Shown here: positions 18,276 to 28,368 of the stretch, in pieces
How the letters are laid out: the number at the start of each line of letters is the position of its first letter
How positions within the stretch are numbered: position 1 is the stretch's first letter
Source of the DNA: Psychrobacillus vulpis
Lineage (GTDB): Bacteria > Bacillota > Bacilli > Bacillales_A > Planococcaceae
Assembly: GCF_006861825.1 (NCBI RefSeq)
Contig: NZ_VDGI01000002.1
Location: 128,716-192,715 of the forward strand
Length of the DNA stretch: 64,000 nt
Direction: 5' to 3'
The notes under the pieces: generated by a model
Databases searched by the model: none
Seen by the model: only the letters and a program-made list of their open reading frames with translations
Told to the model about the DNA's origin: nothing
Program-made: the position numbers and the translations under genes

Positions 18276-20528
18276 ATGAACAATAAAACAACGAAAATTA
18301 TCGTATCTTCAGCGGTAGCTGCTTCAGCATTTGTCGCGGTAGCACCAAGTCAAAATGCGGATGCTGCAACAAATATTGAGACATTAATAAGCGATGCGCA
18401 AAAGGCTGGTACTGTTTTAAAATGGGCGATTTCTATTGAGGGAACTGCAGATGGGGTAACTCAACCGTGGACTCAATTTAATGCTGCAAAAACGGCGATT
18501 GCTAAAGCGGAAGCTGCTCTGAATGGAGCAAGTTACTCAGATAAGTTGAAGTATGAAGCATTATTAATTGAACCAAAAACACAACTTCAACGTGCTCAAG
18601 GGTATCTGGATGCTATTACCGCAAGCACTAAGATTGAAGCGAAAACGAAGGCACTTTCAGAAGCTGTTATTACAAATAATTTAGAACAAGTGGAAGCTGC
18701 ATATCACGCAATGACGGCAGAATTCCGCAAACAAACGATTTTGTTGGATCGTGTATATGGTCAATCTACACGTGATAAAATCCGTAATGTGGTGAAAGGA
18801 CCTGCGGAACAGTTAATAAATTATTTAAAGAACGATGTGACAGTACACATGTTGACTAAAAAGGCAGCAACGGACATCAATTATGGTAGATATCAGGAAG
18901 CAACAAAAAATTTATATGAAGCCCAATCTATTGTCAATTCAAATGTATTGATTTGGGGTAACTTCTTGAAAAAAAATCTCGATGCAGTAACTGCGTCTCA
19001 ACCAGTTCAACTTGTCTCGATTTCAAGAGTGGATAGCACGACTGTAACGGTAAAATTAAGCAGAGCTGTTTCTAGTATTCAGCTTTCTGAGTTTACATTT
19101 GATAACTCTTTGTCAGCTACGAGAGCTGTACTAAGTAATGATGGAACAACTGTAACATTAACCACTTCTGTTCAAACGCCTGGTACTAAGTATACGATGA
19201 AATTCAAAGGGAATTCCGCTAGCTTTACAGCTCCGGGAAGTGTTGTGCCAATTCAAATAGGAAATCAAACGATTCAGCATAGAGAAACAACGGAAGTACT
19301 TTCTTTAGTAGCTAATTTTACGGAACCATATAATCAGCCTTCTAGAGCTACAGTACGTGTTGATATTCCAGCTGGTATTAAGGTAGTTTCCATTAATGGT
19401 ATTGAAAACAATATAGCAGGTGCAAGAAGTATCAATGTAACTCCAGAAAAAAATGGTAATGTAACGATTGGTTTTACTGCTAAAGATGTCAACGTCGCTG
19501 CAATTGATAATGTGATTACTTTCAACAAAATGGAAGGTAATACAGTAGTAGAAACGAAGTCTTCAGCAAAACTAAACTTTTATGCACCTGCAAAAGCGGG
19601 TAGTTTCTCTAATAAGAAAATTTATTATGTGGATATTTACAATAATTATTTCGTCACTACTGATGGTATGAAATATAAAATGAAGACTTCTGGTGATGTT
19701 TATCGAAATGAAGGTATTGCAGTAGCATTTGATACATTCAAATCTGCTTTAGACTTGGAAGATACAATTACTGGAACGTACCAACCGACAGCTAATTCGA
19801 CGTTTGAAATTACTTCGAATTTCTATTTTGTCGACTTATTACTCGATTCAAAATTTGCCTATAGATCTGGTACTGCTGGATATCGTATGGATGGAAGCAG
19901 AATTGACTTGAACGGTACGGCACAACCAAACTATGAAATCTTCTTTTATAAAAATGGTGCGTATATAGGAAAAACAAGAGTAAACACAAACGGAACATGG
20001 AGCTACTCAACAAACGTGGACCAAAACGCAATAAGTGATTATTCGTTTGTTCAACAAGTTGCAGGTAAAGCTGTTCCTACAAGTCCTGGCTGGGATGCAA
20101 AAGCGTTAAGAGTCGTGGAAGGACCACTTGACCTTTTATCTATTAAAGGTGGAACAACGGCAGACGATGATTTATCCAATGAAGTGCTAGTATTTACAGT
20201 TGCTCCGTTAAAAAATAAAAACGGCTCAGTTCTTGCTCAAGACCAAGTAGTCGCATTATCCAATGCGACAATCGTTGTACAAGATAATGATGGCACAAAA
20301 ATTAAATTCACAAACAACCAAGACAATACTAAATTTACTCCTGTGAGCAATGGTTTCCAAGTTAAGTTCGGCACAATTGACCCAGGTAAAGGTACCGCAG
20401 TCATCATGTCACAAGGAAAAGACAGTTTGTTAACAGGAGCACTAAAAGTCATCTCCATCGATGGCATCCAAAACGCATATGGTCTTGGAATGAATGTAAA
20501 TACAGGGTTCCAGATTACTGGATATTAA
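18276..20528 (+). CDS. S-layer-like protein with SbsC-type N-terminal domain (paralog 2)
   Basis: 750 residues from ATG 18276 (site AAGGGGAGA); GTG 18252 adds residues before the signal peptide and is not used. Signal peptide MNNKTTKIIVSSAVAASAFV..., likely cut after NADA. Residues ~32-230 form the helical SbsC-type wall-binding domain (ILLDRVYGQSTRDKIR). Ig-like domains follow (around 240-320 and an ITLNGTAQPNYEIFFYKNG-like module near 560), and a C-terminal module shared with paralog 1 (LTGALKVISIDGIQNAYG against LSGALTVNGVTGITNEYG). No SLH domain. Flanked by its own terminator. Confidence 0.85.
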   Translation: MNNKTTKIIVSSAVAASAFVAVAPSQNADAATNIETLISDAQKAGTVLKWAISIEGTADGVTQPWTQFNAAKTAIAKAEAALNGASYSDKLKYEALLIEPKTQLQRAQGYLDAITASTKIEAKTKALSEAVITNNLEQVEAAYHAMTAEFRKQTILLDRVYGQSTRDKIRNVVKGPAEQLINYLKNDVTVHMLTKKAATDINYGRYQEATKNLYEAQSIVNSNVLIWGNFLKKNLDAVTASQPVQLVSISRVDSTTVTVKLSRAVSSIQLSEFTFDNSLSATRAVLSNDGTTVTLTTSVQTPGTKYTMKFKGNSASFTAPGSVVPIQIGNQTIQHRETTEVLSLVANFTEPYNQPSRATVRVDIPAGIKVVSINGIENNIAGARSINVTPEKNGNVTIGFTAKDVNVAAIDNVITFNKMEGNTVVETKSSAKLNFYAPAKAGSFSNKKIYYVDIYNNYFVTTDGMKYKMKTSGDVYRNEGIAVAFDTFKSALDLEDTITGTYQPTANSTFEITSNFYFVDLLLDSKFAYRSGTAGYRMDGSRIDLNGTAQPNYEIFFYKNGAYIGKTRVNTNGTWSYSTNVDQNAISDYSFVQQVAGKAVPTSPGWDAKALRVVEGPLDLLSIKGGTTADDDLSNEVLVFTVAPLKNKNGSVLAQDQVVALSNATIVVQDNDGTKIKFTNNQDNTKFTPVSNGFQVKFGTIDPGKGTAVIMSQGKDSLLTGALKVISIDGIQNAYGLGMNVNTGFQITGY

Positions 20529-20540
20529 TTTAATAATGTG

Positions 20541-20584
20541 TAAAAGCCGTTAAAGGATAATATACCTTTAACGGCTTTTACATA
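20541..20584. terminator. Bidirectional-type terminator after S-layer paralog 2
   Basis: TAAAAGCCGTTAAAGG (20541-20556) is perfectly complementary to CCTTTAACGGCTTTTA (20565-20580), with an 8-base loop and T/A runs at both ends of the stem. Confidence 0.85.
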
Positions 20585-20748
20585 TTGTGGAATACTTATC
20601 TTTTATGTGGTTATATATTGAAATAGATGATTTTTTTGGTTTCGTTGGATATAGCTTCACCATGTTAAACTTATTTAATGAAGATTATGGTTCTCACTTA
20701 TAAAGTAAAAAAGAGAGTGAGTTATCGTTGAAAGGAAGTACCCAAGTT

Positions 20749-22989
20749 ATGAGAAATAAAGCTATTAAAATTGCATGTTCAATTGCTATTGCTGCTATCA
20801 TTGCATCACCAGCTCAACAAGCTAAAGCCTCAACTGATATAAACCAACTAGTTATTGACGCACAGAATGCAAGTACTATATTAAAATGGGCTATTTCAGT
20901 AGAAGGATCTGCTGATTTTAAAACCCGTCCTTACAATCAGTACAATGTTGCTAAGAAAACTATTCAAACAGCAGAAACAGCAGCAACTAATCTTACGAAC
21001 TCTGAACAGATAAGTGTACAAGCTAAACTGGTTGAACCAAAAATACATACGAAACGTGCGCAAGCTTACATCGATGCGATTACATCAAGTGAAAAGATTA
21101 CCGATTTAACAAGAAATCTAGATCAAGCTATTAAATCAGCGGACCTAGAGAAAGTAGAAAATGCATATCACGTAGCTACTGCGGAATACCGTAAACAAGT
21201 AAAACTATTAGACCGAGTCTATGGGCAATCTACTCGAGATGGTATTCGAAGTGCAGTGAAACCAGCTATGGAAAAGTTAATTGATCAAGTTAAATATGAT
21301 GTAACTGTGAAAATGTATATAGAAAATGCTTCTGCTTTTATTAAGGAGAACAAGCTAGCAGAAGCAGCGTCTGAATTAGAAAAAGCAGAATATTACTTAA
21401 CTTTTAACAATGAGAATTTTACTTTCTTAAGTCAAGTGGAGAAAAGTTATAACGATGTGATGAAATCTTTACCGTTACAACCACTTGCCGTGTCGTCTGA
21501 CGGACAAAACACAGTGAATATTCATTTTTCAAAAGAATATTCCATACCATTAGAAGGTTTAGAAGCTGGACAATATAAAATTTCGGGAGAAACCGTGCAA
21601 TCGGCTAAATTATCAGAAGACAAAAAAACAGTTTTCTTAACAACTTCTAATCTCGATCCTTCTACAAATTATACGGTCACTTGGAAAGACTATAAGGTGA
21701 ATTTTGTAACAGAAGCGGTTGCTGATACTACAGGTATCGTATTATATGATACCGATGATTCTTACTTGGAAACTACAAATAACCGTGTATATCGTGCTTA
21801 TTTAACTAACTCAGATGGGTCACCATATATAGGGCGTGTAAAGATAAACTTAACGGAAGCAAACCCTGCTACTGAAACTACTTCTACAACTGCAGTAATA
21901 ACTACTGCAAATGGTTCGGTAGGAAATGCTGGACAAGAAGCAACAGTATTTACAGATCAAAACGGAAACTTAACTTTTATTATTGCACCAGCTAACGCTA
22001 CTTCCGAAACCTATGTACAACCGACAATCCAAAAACTAGATGGGGATCAAAAAAGCAAAAAAGCAACATTAACTCACTTTTTCCAATTACAGAACGTAAG
22101 CGGTTTTTATAATTTTAATAGTATGAGTTCCAATATATTTATAGAGAATAACTATATTTATATGAATGGGTTCAAATACAAATGGGATGATAATGATCTA
22201 TTTTTCATTCGGGGACAACTAGTAACACAAGATGTATTCAAAGCTGCACTTTCTAGCGGTGATTCTATTACAATTGGTTATGAAGTAAAAGAGGATAATA
22301 TTTCTACTTGGAACATAACATCTGATGTAACAGAGGCAGCGAAATTGGAAATTACTAACCCAGCACATTCTCCAGTAACATACGATGGTTCTAACTACAT
22401 CATAAGCGGTACTGCTGAAGCAGGCTTTACTGTACATGTTTATCGAAATGGTGTGTTTATTGGTACAGCTAAAGTAGATGACAATGGGGATTGGACTCTT
22501 GGATCCATAAGCTTAATACAAAATGTAGCGAATACATTTGAAGCTTACCAATACGCTCCTGGTAAAGACGGAGAAAACGGGGAAGGTTCTGAAAATCCAA
22601 CTAATCCAGCAACTGCTATCATTAATGAAGGTGCATTTGCATCAACTGAAATAACGTTAAATGATACAACTGAGAATGGATTAACTCTCTTTGATACTTT
22701 AGATTTCACTTTCTTAAATCCATCCTATGGACATAGATTTAAGGAATCCTTGACCGGTACAATAACGGTAAACGATGGTTATGGTAGATCTGCGGTAGTA
22801 AAAGTTGAGTATATAGACGCTGATACACTTAGAGTTGTTGATTTTGTTTCTATAGAGACTGGCTTTGCACACAACTCTACTTCTCTCATGATTGTAGCGA
22901 CTAATGGAATAGTAAACCAAGATCAACTTGCATACGATGTAGAAGAATCACAATCTAATGGTACAGTTATAATAAAATACGCTAAGTGA
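20749..22989 (+). CDS. S-layer-like protein with SbsC-type N-terminal domain (paralog 3)
   Basis: 746 residues from ATG 20749, placed ten bases after AAAGGAAG; TTG 20728 is an alternative. Signal peptide MRNKAIKIACSIAIAAIIAS..., likely cut after QAKA. The SbsC-type domain closely matches paralog 1 (KRAQAYIDAITSSEKI, KLLDRVYGQSTRDGIR). Ig-like domains (PSTNYTVTWKDYKVNF) and a NYIISGTAEAGFTVHVYRNG module follow. The last 130 bases are repeated at 28369-28498 after the BCCT gene, so this 3' end was duplicated or split by an insertion. Confidence 0.85.
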   Translation: MRNKAIKIACSIAIAAIIASPAQQAKASTDINQLVIDAQNASTILKWAISVEGSADFKTRPYNQYNVAKKTIQTAETAATNLTNSEQISVQAKLVEPKIHTKRAQAYIDAITSSEKITDLTRNLDQAIKSADLEKVENAYHVATAEYRKQVKLLDRVYGQSTRDGIRSAVKPAMEKLIDQVKYDVTVKMYIENASAFIKENKLAEAASELEKAEYYLTFNNENFTFLSQVEKSYNDVMKSLPLQPLAVSSDGQNTVNIHFSKEYSIPLEGLEAGQYKISGETVQSAKLSEDKKTVFLTTSNLDPSTNYTVTWKDYKVNFVTEAVADTTGIVLYDTDDSYLETTNNRVYRAYLTNSDGSPYIGRVKINLTEANPATETTSTTAVITTANGSVGNAGQEATVFTDQNGNLTFIIAPANATSETYVQPTIQKLDGDQKSKKATLTHFFQLQNVSGFYNFNSMSSNIFIENNYIYMNGFKYKWDDNDLFFIRGQLVTQDVFKAALSSGDSITIGYEVKEDNISTWNITSDVTEAAKLEITNPAHSPVTYDGSNYIISGTAEAGFTVHVYRNGVFIGTAKVDDNGDWTLGSISLIQNVANTFEAYQYAPGKDGENGEGSENPTNPATAIINEGAFASTEITLNDTTENGLTLFDTLDFTFLNPSYGHRFKESLTGTITVNDGYGRSAVVKVEYIDADTLRVVDFVSIETGFAHNSTSLMIVATNGIVNQDQLAYDVEESQSNGTVIIKYAK

Positions 22990-22992
22990 AAG
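22863..22992 (+). repeat. Direct repeat, copy 1 (3' end of S-layer paralog 3)
   Basis: 130 bases covering the last 42 codons, the stop and GAAAG. Copy 2 is at 28369-28498; by eye they differ at seven positions. The two copies bracket the GntR/enolase/BCCT island. Confidence 0.9.
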
Positions 22993-23530
22993 TTATACGA
23001 GTAAAAAAATTTTCCGCATGTGCTGTTTTTATCGTGGAAAAAACTTGTACCTGAGATAGAGATAATTACACGCTATTCTTATAATTCTCTACAATTCAAG
23101 TAAAATGGTAATCAGTTCAACGAAAGCCTCAAATAATGCCCACCTAGTCGCTATTCGGTTCATGAGGTTGATTATGAAAAAGAATAATAAAGCTCGTCCA
23201 TGTGATAGAAATAATTCTGTACTATTCTGGTAATTCTAGTTTCATTAGAACAAAAAAGACCTCCTACACTTTAATTAATAAAGTGTAGGAAGTCTTATTT
23301 TTTTATGGTTCTTTAATATATGTTGGGGTTATTTTTGGTGGTTTAGACCTTTCTAGCAATGGATGATGATTACTTTACTAGAAAAGAAAATCTATTCTGC
23401 TTGCTGTTTACCCGACCAATCTAGTGGTTCCTCATTTTCTGTGTACTGTCACCAAAGGTTATTAATAATTTCATTAACAGAATAGTATTTACAATTAGTA
23501 ATATTTAAAATATAATTACTACAAATTAAA
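22993..23530. other. Gene-free stretch before the GntR regulator
   Basis: Holds the terminator at 23256 and, at its end, the operator-like palindromes. No further gene is seen. Confidence 0.5.
23256..23304. terminator. Bidirectional terminator
   Basis: AAGACCTCCTACACTTT pairs with AAAGTGTAGGAAGTCTT (one G-U), with A6 before and T6-rich sequence after the stem. It separates the S-layer gene from the regulator of the catabolic island. Confidence 0.85.
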
Positions 23531-23552
23531 CATTGTCGACAATTAGACAATG
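23531..23552. promoter_or_regulatory. Likely GntR/FCD operator
   Basis: Overlapping palindromes: ATTGTCGACAAT (23532-23543) is a perfect 12-bp palindrome, and CATTGTC...GACAATG (23531-23552) is a wider one. The core TGT-N3-ACA fits the half-site pattern of FadR/FCD-type GntR proteins. It lies 20 bases before the regulator's ATG and would allow autoregulation. Confidence 0.6.
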
Positions 23553-23572
23553 TTAAAAGGGAGAATAAATAA

Positions 23573-24229
23573 ATGAGTGCTAGTTTTTCGAAAAACTCGT
23601 TAAAATACCAAATCGCCCAGCAAATAAAAAAATTGATATTTGAAGGTGAATTGCAGCAAGGTGAAAAAATTACAGAATCGCAGATGGCACAAGATTTGGG
23701 TGTTAGCCGAACTTCTGTACGAGAAGCGATATTGCTTTTAGAGTTGGAAGGTTTGCTTATTTCTGAGCCATATAAGGATACAAGGGTAACGACCATTTCA
23801 CAGGAAGAAGTGCTTGAATTGTTAATTCCTATGCGGCTTCATATCGAAACGTATGCTTTAAAAAAAGGCTTTTCTACTTGGGGCGATGATACGAAGGAAC
23901 AACTTGAAAAAATTCGTGAAAATATGAGAAAGGCTATACGATATGAAGATTTGTCTACATTTATTGAATTGGATATTCAATTGCATGAGCTAATTGTTAT
24001 GTCATCCCAGCTTGATAACGTGATACGAATTTGGGAAAGCATTGTTCATCGAATTAGACTCCATTTCTTATATCAAAATAGTAAATCCAGTACTTTTGAA
24101 AAATGGCTGAACGATCATGAAGTGTTAATCGACATCCTCATTAACGGGAAATCTTTAGAGCTAGCAGTGGAAACACTAAGACAACATATTGTTGAAACAA
24201 ATATTCCGGACGTATATTTATTAGACTAA
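23573..24229 (+). CDS. GntR-family regulator with FCD ligand domain
   Basis: 218 residues. N-terminal winged helix (EKITESQMAQDLGVSRTSVREAI, residues ~30-55) and an all-helical FCD domain with metal/ligand residues (ELDIQLHELIV near 125, later HEVLIDIL and LRQHIVE). Such regulators usually repress adjacent catabolic genes and release DNA on binding an organic acid. It is the first gene of the island, with AAAAGGGAGA ahead of the ATG, and has a matching palindrome in its own leader. Confidence 0.9.
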   Translation: MSASFSKNSLKYQIAQQIKKLIFEGELQQGEKITESQMAQDLGVSRTSVREAILLLELEGLLISEPYKDTRVTTISQEEVLELLIPMRLHIETYALKKGFSTWGDDTKEQLEKIRENMRKAIRYEDLSTFIELDIQLHELIVMSSQLDNVIRIWESIVHRIRLHFLYQNSKSSTFEKWLNDHEVLIDILINGKSLELAVETLRQHIVETNIPDVYLLD

Positions 24230-24299
24230 AATCAATCTATCGAAAGGGGGGATGCATAAGCTTTACAGTATCTAAAAATTAAAGGGAAGTGAAAGGACT

Positions 24300-25436
24300 A
24301 TGAAACTGAAGATTGATAAAGTAGAAGTGTTTGTTGTAGTAGGACCTAACGCTAATTATAAGACATCTTCCCACTATTCTGACCTGACAATTACAAATAC
24401 GATTGTCAAAATTCAGACTAGCGATGGATATGAAGGATATGGCGGGGCAATTTCTTGGACAGAAGCAGGTGTAGATAAAAGCCTGGCAGAGTCCATCCGC
24501 CATCTAATCCCATTCTTAATAGGAAAATCAGCTTTGCAAAGGGAAGAAATTTATGCACTAATGGCAAGCCGATGTGTCCAAATGACACCACAGGCTCAAT
24601 CACCGATTGATATTGCTTTATGGGACTTAGTTTCTAAATACGCAGGAATGCCTTTGTATCAAATGTTAGGAGGAGCAAGGGAGAAAATTCTTTCTTATGC
24701 AAGTACACCGTTTTTACCAAGCATCGAAGATTACATCGAACACGTTCATGACCTTAAAGAACAAGGTTATAAATTTATCAAGTTTCATACTTGGTGCAGA
24801 TTTGAAGAGGATATGAATTTAGTAAAAGCTATACATGAAGAGTTTAAGGATTCCAATCTTAAATTTATGTTAGATGTGGAAACAGCTTATACAAGGGAAG
24901 AGGCATTGAAGGCTGCAAGGATATTGGGAAGCTATGATTATATTTGGTTTGAGGCACCCCTACCGGATACCGATTTGGAAGGCTATAGGGAATTGAGGTC
25001 CCGTGTCGATATTCCTATTATTGCAGCTGGGAATACATTGCTTCAATTAAACCAACTTGAACAAGGGATTCAAAATGGTTGTTGGTCAAGTGTACGAGTA
25101 GATGCTACTCTAGCGGGTGGAATAACACAAACTAAAAAAATTATGGGAATTGCAGAAGCTAATTCCATGACAGTTGAACTCCAATCTTGGGGGTACACTT
25201 TATCACAAGCCGCAAATTTACATTTGATGCTAGCTTGCAACAATAGTAAGTATTTTGAGCAAGCGGTTCCGGTAGAGCCATTGGAATTTGGAGCAATCAC
25301 TTCAATCAGAACGGATAAAGATGGTTACGTTCATGCTCCAAAAGGAAATGGATTGGGGATTGAAATGGATTGGGAACTGATCAGTAAAAATGCAGTACTA
25401 AAGTTGGCTTTTGATGAAACTGGTTGGACAGAATAA
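24300..25436 (+). CDS. Enolase-superfamily enzyme (mandelate racemase/muconate lactonising type), atypical
   Basis: 378 residues. N-terminal capping domain, then a TIM barrel with FIKFHTW near residue 162, metal-ligand Asp in FMLDVETAY (~195) and Glu in WFEAPLPDTD (~218). The third ligand position reads IPIIAAGNT, i.e. Asn where Glu/Asp is usual, and the general-base His position reads LQSWGYTLSQ rather than PHG/PHS. Both suggest an unusual reaction, such as an epimerase or one-base chemistry. Product and substrate are unknown. GGGAAGTGAAAGG precedes the ATG. Confidence 0.8.
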   Translation: MKLKIDKVEVFVVVGPNANYKTSSHYSDLTITNTIVKIQTSDGYEGYGGAISWTEAGVDKSLAESIRHLIPFLIGKSALQREEIYALMASRCVQMTPQAQSPIDIALWDLVSKYAGMPLYQMLGGAREKILSYASTPFLPSIEDYIEHVHDLKEQGYKFIKFHTWCRFEEDMNLVKAIHEEFKDSNLKFMLDVETAYTREEALKAARILGSYDYIWFEAPLPDTDLEGYRELRSRVDIPIIAAGNTLLQLNQLEQGIQNGCWSSVRVDATLAGGITQTKKIMGIAEANSMTVELQSWGYTLSQAANLHLMLACNNSKYFEQAVPVEPLEFGAITSIRTDKDGYVHAPKGNGLGIEMDWELISKNAVLKLAFDETGWTE

Positions 25437-25593
25437 AACAGAATCCACATTAAAATAGATGGGGGCAACCATACGTACTTTAAAGGATTCTGCATTATGC
25501 ATTATAACATAATTTGTAATTTATTGAATCTATTATGGAGAAAAATTGATTTCAATAGGGATTGAGAAAATCTTAATATAAGGAAGTTTAATA

Positions 25594-26709
25594 ATGAAAA
25601 TAGCTGATATAGAAGTAATTACGCTTAGGGTTCCTCCAATCGACCAAGCTTGTGAGTGGGGAGAAGATGCATTTATTGTTAGAGTAATCACAGATAATGG
25701 ATTTGTAGGGATTGGTGAAAGCGATACCTCTCCATTAGTAGCGAAAGCGGTTATCGAAGCACCGAACTCAAATCTATACTGCTCGGGATTAAAGGCTCTA
25801 TTAATTGGAGAAAACCCTTTAGAAATTCAAAAACTTTGGGATAAAATGTATTGGTCTTCGAATTATTTAGGTAGACGTGGAGCAGGGATTCATGCGATGA
25901 GTGCAATTGATATTGCTTTATGGGATATAGCCTCTCAATTCTATCAAGTTCCTATTTATATGTTATTAGGAGGAAAATATCGAGAGAAAATTCGAGCATA
26001 TGGTACATTTATCCCTGCAGATACCCCTGAAGAGAATAAGAAAATTGCACGACAACTAAAAGAAAAGGGCTTTACGAGCTTGAAATTCGGTGGAGGAATC
26101 TTAGGTGATGATGCTCAAACCGATTATGAAATTATTAAAGCAGTCAGAGAAGAATTAGGAAATGATTTTGAATTACAAATTGATTTAGCTTCTAAATGGC
26201 GAACATATAGTCATGCAGCTCATATGTTTAAAAAAGTTGAGCCATTCCAATTAAATTGGATTGAGGAACCAGTATTAGCTGATGATATGAGAGGGTATCG
26301 CAAGTTAGCGAATTTATCAGGAGCAAAACTTGCTGGAGGGGAATCATTAACTACAAGGTTTGAATTTGATGATTTTATAAAACAGGCTCAACCAGATATT
26401 ATACAACCAGATATTACTCGTTGTGGTGGGATTAGTGAAATGCGCATCATTAACGATATCGCTGTAATGAACGGTATTAAACTGGTTCCGCATGGATTTA
26501 GCACCGGAATACTTTTAGCTGCTACGGTTCAATTTCTTGCGGCAACAAAAGACGGTGACTTAATGGAGTATTCGCAAAGTACGAGTCCGTTATTTACAAA
26601 ACTAGTAAAAAACTTAATTCCAATTGAAAGCGGTTACGTAAAAGTTCCTGATGTAATTGGACTAGGTGTCGAGTTAGATGAAACCATAATAGAAATGTAT
26701 AGAGTGTAA
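25594..26709 (+). CDS. Enolase-superfamily enzyme, canonical mandelate racemase/dehydratase type
   Basis: 371 residues. Barrel residues are all present: LKFGGG (Lys on strand 2, ~163), Asp in LQIDLASKW, Glu in WIEEPVLADD, Glu in LAGGESLTT, Asp in IIQPDITRCGG, and His in LVPHGFSTG. This is the full set for alpha-proton abstraction from a carboxylate, as in sugar-acid dehydratases and racemases. It is only distantly similar to the enzyme before it, so the two probably do successive steps. The 157-base gap before it holds no clear terminator. Confidence 0.85.
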   Translation: MKIADIEVITLRVPPIDQACEWGEDAFIVRVITDNGFVGIGESDTSPLVAKAVIEAPNSNLYCSGLKALLIGENPLEIQKLWDKMYWSSNYLGRRGAGIHAMSAIDIALWDIASQFYQVPIYMLLGGKYREKIRAYGTFIPADTPEENKKIARQLKEKGFTSLKFGGGILGDDAQTDYEIIKAVREELGNDFELQIDLASKWRTYSHAAHMFKKVEPFQLNWIEEPVLADDMRGYRKLANLSGAKLAGGESLTTRFEFDDFIKQAQPDIIQPDITRCGGISEMRIINDIAVMNGIKLVPHGFSTGILLAATVQFLAATKDGDLMEYSQSTSPLFTKLVKNLIPIESGYVKVPDVIGLGVELDETIIEMYRV

Positions 26710-26777
26710 GGAAGATAACCAGATTTAGACCTTAGTGACGCCACTAAGATTAATAGATACTAGAATGGGGAATAATT

Positions 26778-28352
26778 ATGACAAAGAAAGTCGATAAATT
26801 ATTAATCTCTTTAAGCGTTGCACTTGTCCTTGTTGTCGTTAGTGTTTTATATTTTCAGCCGACCCAATCACAAGCTGTAGCCAATAAGATATTTGGGAAA
26901 ATGACAGAATGGTTTGGTTCTGTATCGCTGTTATTTACATTCTTTGGAGTTTTACTTCTTGTCTTTGTTGCATTTAGTAAATTCGGCAGAATCCGTTTAG
27001 GAAATACAAAACCGGAATACTCCACTTTTAAATGGGTTTCCATGATGATCGCTTGTGGACTAGGATCCGCTACAGTCTATTGGGCATTTATCGAATGGGC
27101 TTATTATATTGGTACCCCGGGACTTGGTATTGAGCCAAATTCCCAAAGGGCTTTTGAAATGGCATTACCTTACAATATGTTCCACTGGGGCTTTAGCGCT
27201 TGGACTTTATATGCATTAGTTGGTATACCGATTTGTTACCATATTTATATAAGAAAAAATCAAGGGCTTAGTCTAAGTTCTATCATTAGCTCAATTACAG
27301 GATTAAAACAAAACGGAATTATTGGACGAATTGTTGATATCATGTTTATCTTTATCTGTTTTGGAGGTTTAAGTATCACATTAGGTGTTTCTGTACCATT
27401 GGTGAATGAAGTATTAAGCTCTGTTCTTGGAATTAAACCATCATTTACGATGAATATTGTGTTAATCCTTATCATTTCCATCGTGTATTCGTTAAGTTCA
27501 TATATAGGATTACAAAAAGGGATGGCAAGGATTTCAAATTGGACGACCAAATTGGCGATTGTTTTATGTATAGGAGTTCTAGTTCTGGGACCAACATTTT
27601 TTATCATCGCAAATAGCACGAATGCCATCGGTTTAATGTTACAAAACTTTTTACAAATGAGTTTATTTACAGATCCAATCGGTCAATCTGGATTTCCACA
27701 AGCATGGACAATATTTTATTGGTTATATTGGATAACGTACGCGCCATTTACAGGAATTTTCATTGCAAAAGTTTCAAAAGGTCGAACGCTCCGTTCTGTT
27801 ATTACCAATACATTGGTTAGTGGAAGTGTTGGCTGTTTCTTTTTCTTTGGTGTTATTGGAAGCTTGACGATTGATCGTCAATTACGAGGAATGGTTGATG
27901 TCGTGGGTATGCTAGGGGCTGGCAAAGACAATAGTGCGATTATCGAAGTGTTACAAACCTTACCGTTAAGTAGTATTTTCATGTTATTATTCTGTACGGT
28001 TTCTGTTTTATTCCTTGCAACTACATTGGATGGAGCTGCATTTACAATGGCTTCTACAGCAACTCCGAAGTTAAAGGAGAATGAAGATCCACATCCAATG
28101 CATCGACTTTTCTGGTGTGTTATGTTGGCATTAGTTCCATTGACAATGATTTTTATAGGGGCAGATTTGAATACGATTAAGACGAGTGCCATTATCACGG
28201 GTGTACCAGTCATCTTTATCATGATTATCATGATTGTTGGATGGATGAAATGGATGGTTAAAGACTTTGGGCATGTTCCGGCTGACAAAATTGAAGAAAT
28301 AAGTGCTGCTGGAAATATTAAGTCCGAAGTAGGTGAATTAAAAGAAAAATAG
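26778..28352 (+). CDS. BCCT-family transporter (betaine/carnitine/choline type)
   Basis: 524 residues with 12 membrane segments and the BCCT signature region (WTIFYWLYWITYAPFTGIFI, then SKGRTLRSV). The N-terminal part has the typical WAFIEWAYY segment. Uptake of a quaternary amine, betaine-like or related zwitterionic carboxylate is expected from the family. No long osmosensory C-terminal tail is present, so substrate supply is likelier than osmoregulation. It closes the island; the duplicated S-layer 3' end begins 16 bases after its stop. Confidence 0.85.
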   Translation: MTKKVDKLLISLSVALVLVVVSVLYFQPTQSQAVANKIFGKMTEWFGSVSLLFTFFGVLLLVFVAFSKFGRIRLGNTKPEYSTFKWVSMMIACGLGSATVYWAFIEWAYYIGTPGLGIEPNSQRAFEMALPYNMFHWGFSAWTLYALVGIPICYHIYIRKNQGLSLSSIISSITGLKQNGIIGRIVDIMFIFICFGGLSITLGVSVPLVNEVLSSVLGIKPSFTMNIVLILIISIVYSLSSYIGLQKGMARISNWTTKLAIVLCIGVLVLGPTFFIIANSTNAIGLMLQNFLQMSLFTDPIGQSGFPQAWTIFYWLYWITYAPFTGIFIAKVSKGRTLRSVITNTLVSGSVGCFFFFGVIGSLTIDRQLRGMVDVVGMLGAGKDNSAIIEVLQTLPLSSIFMLLFCTVSVLFLATTLDGAAFTMASTATPKLKENEDPHPMHRLFWCVMLALVPLTMIFIGADLNTIKTSAIITGVPVIFIMIIMIVGWMKWMVKDFGHVPADKIEEISAAGNIKSEVGELKEK

Positions 28353-28368
28353 TGTTGCTTCAATAGAA

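Noticed and set aside
22993-28368. Transposon or integrative element carrying the catabolic island
   Set aside because: No transposase, integrase, terminal inverted repeats or tRNA target was found; only the S-layer 3'-end direct repeat supports movement.
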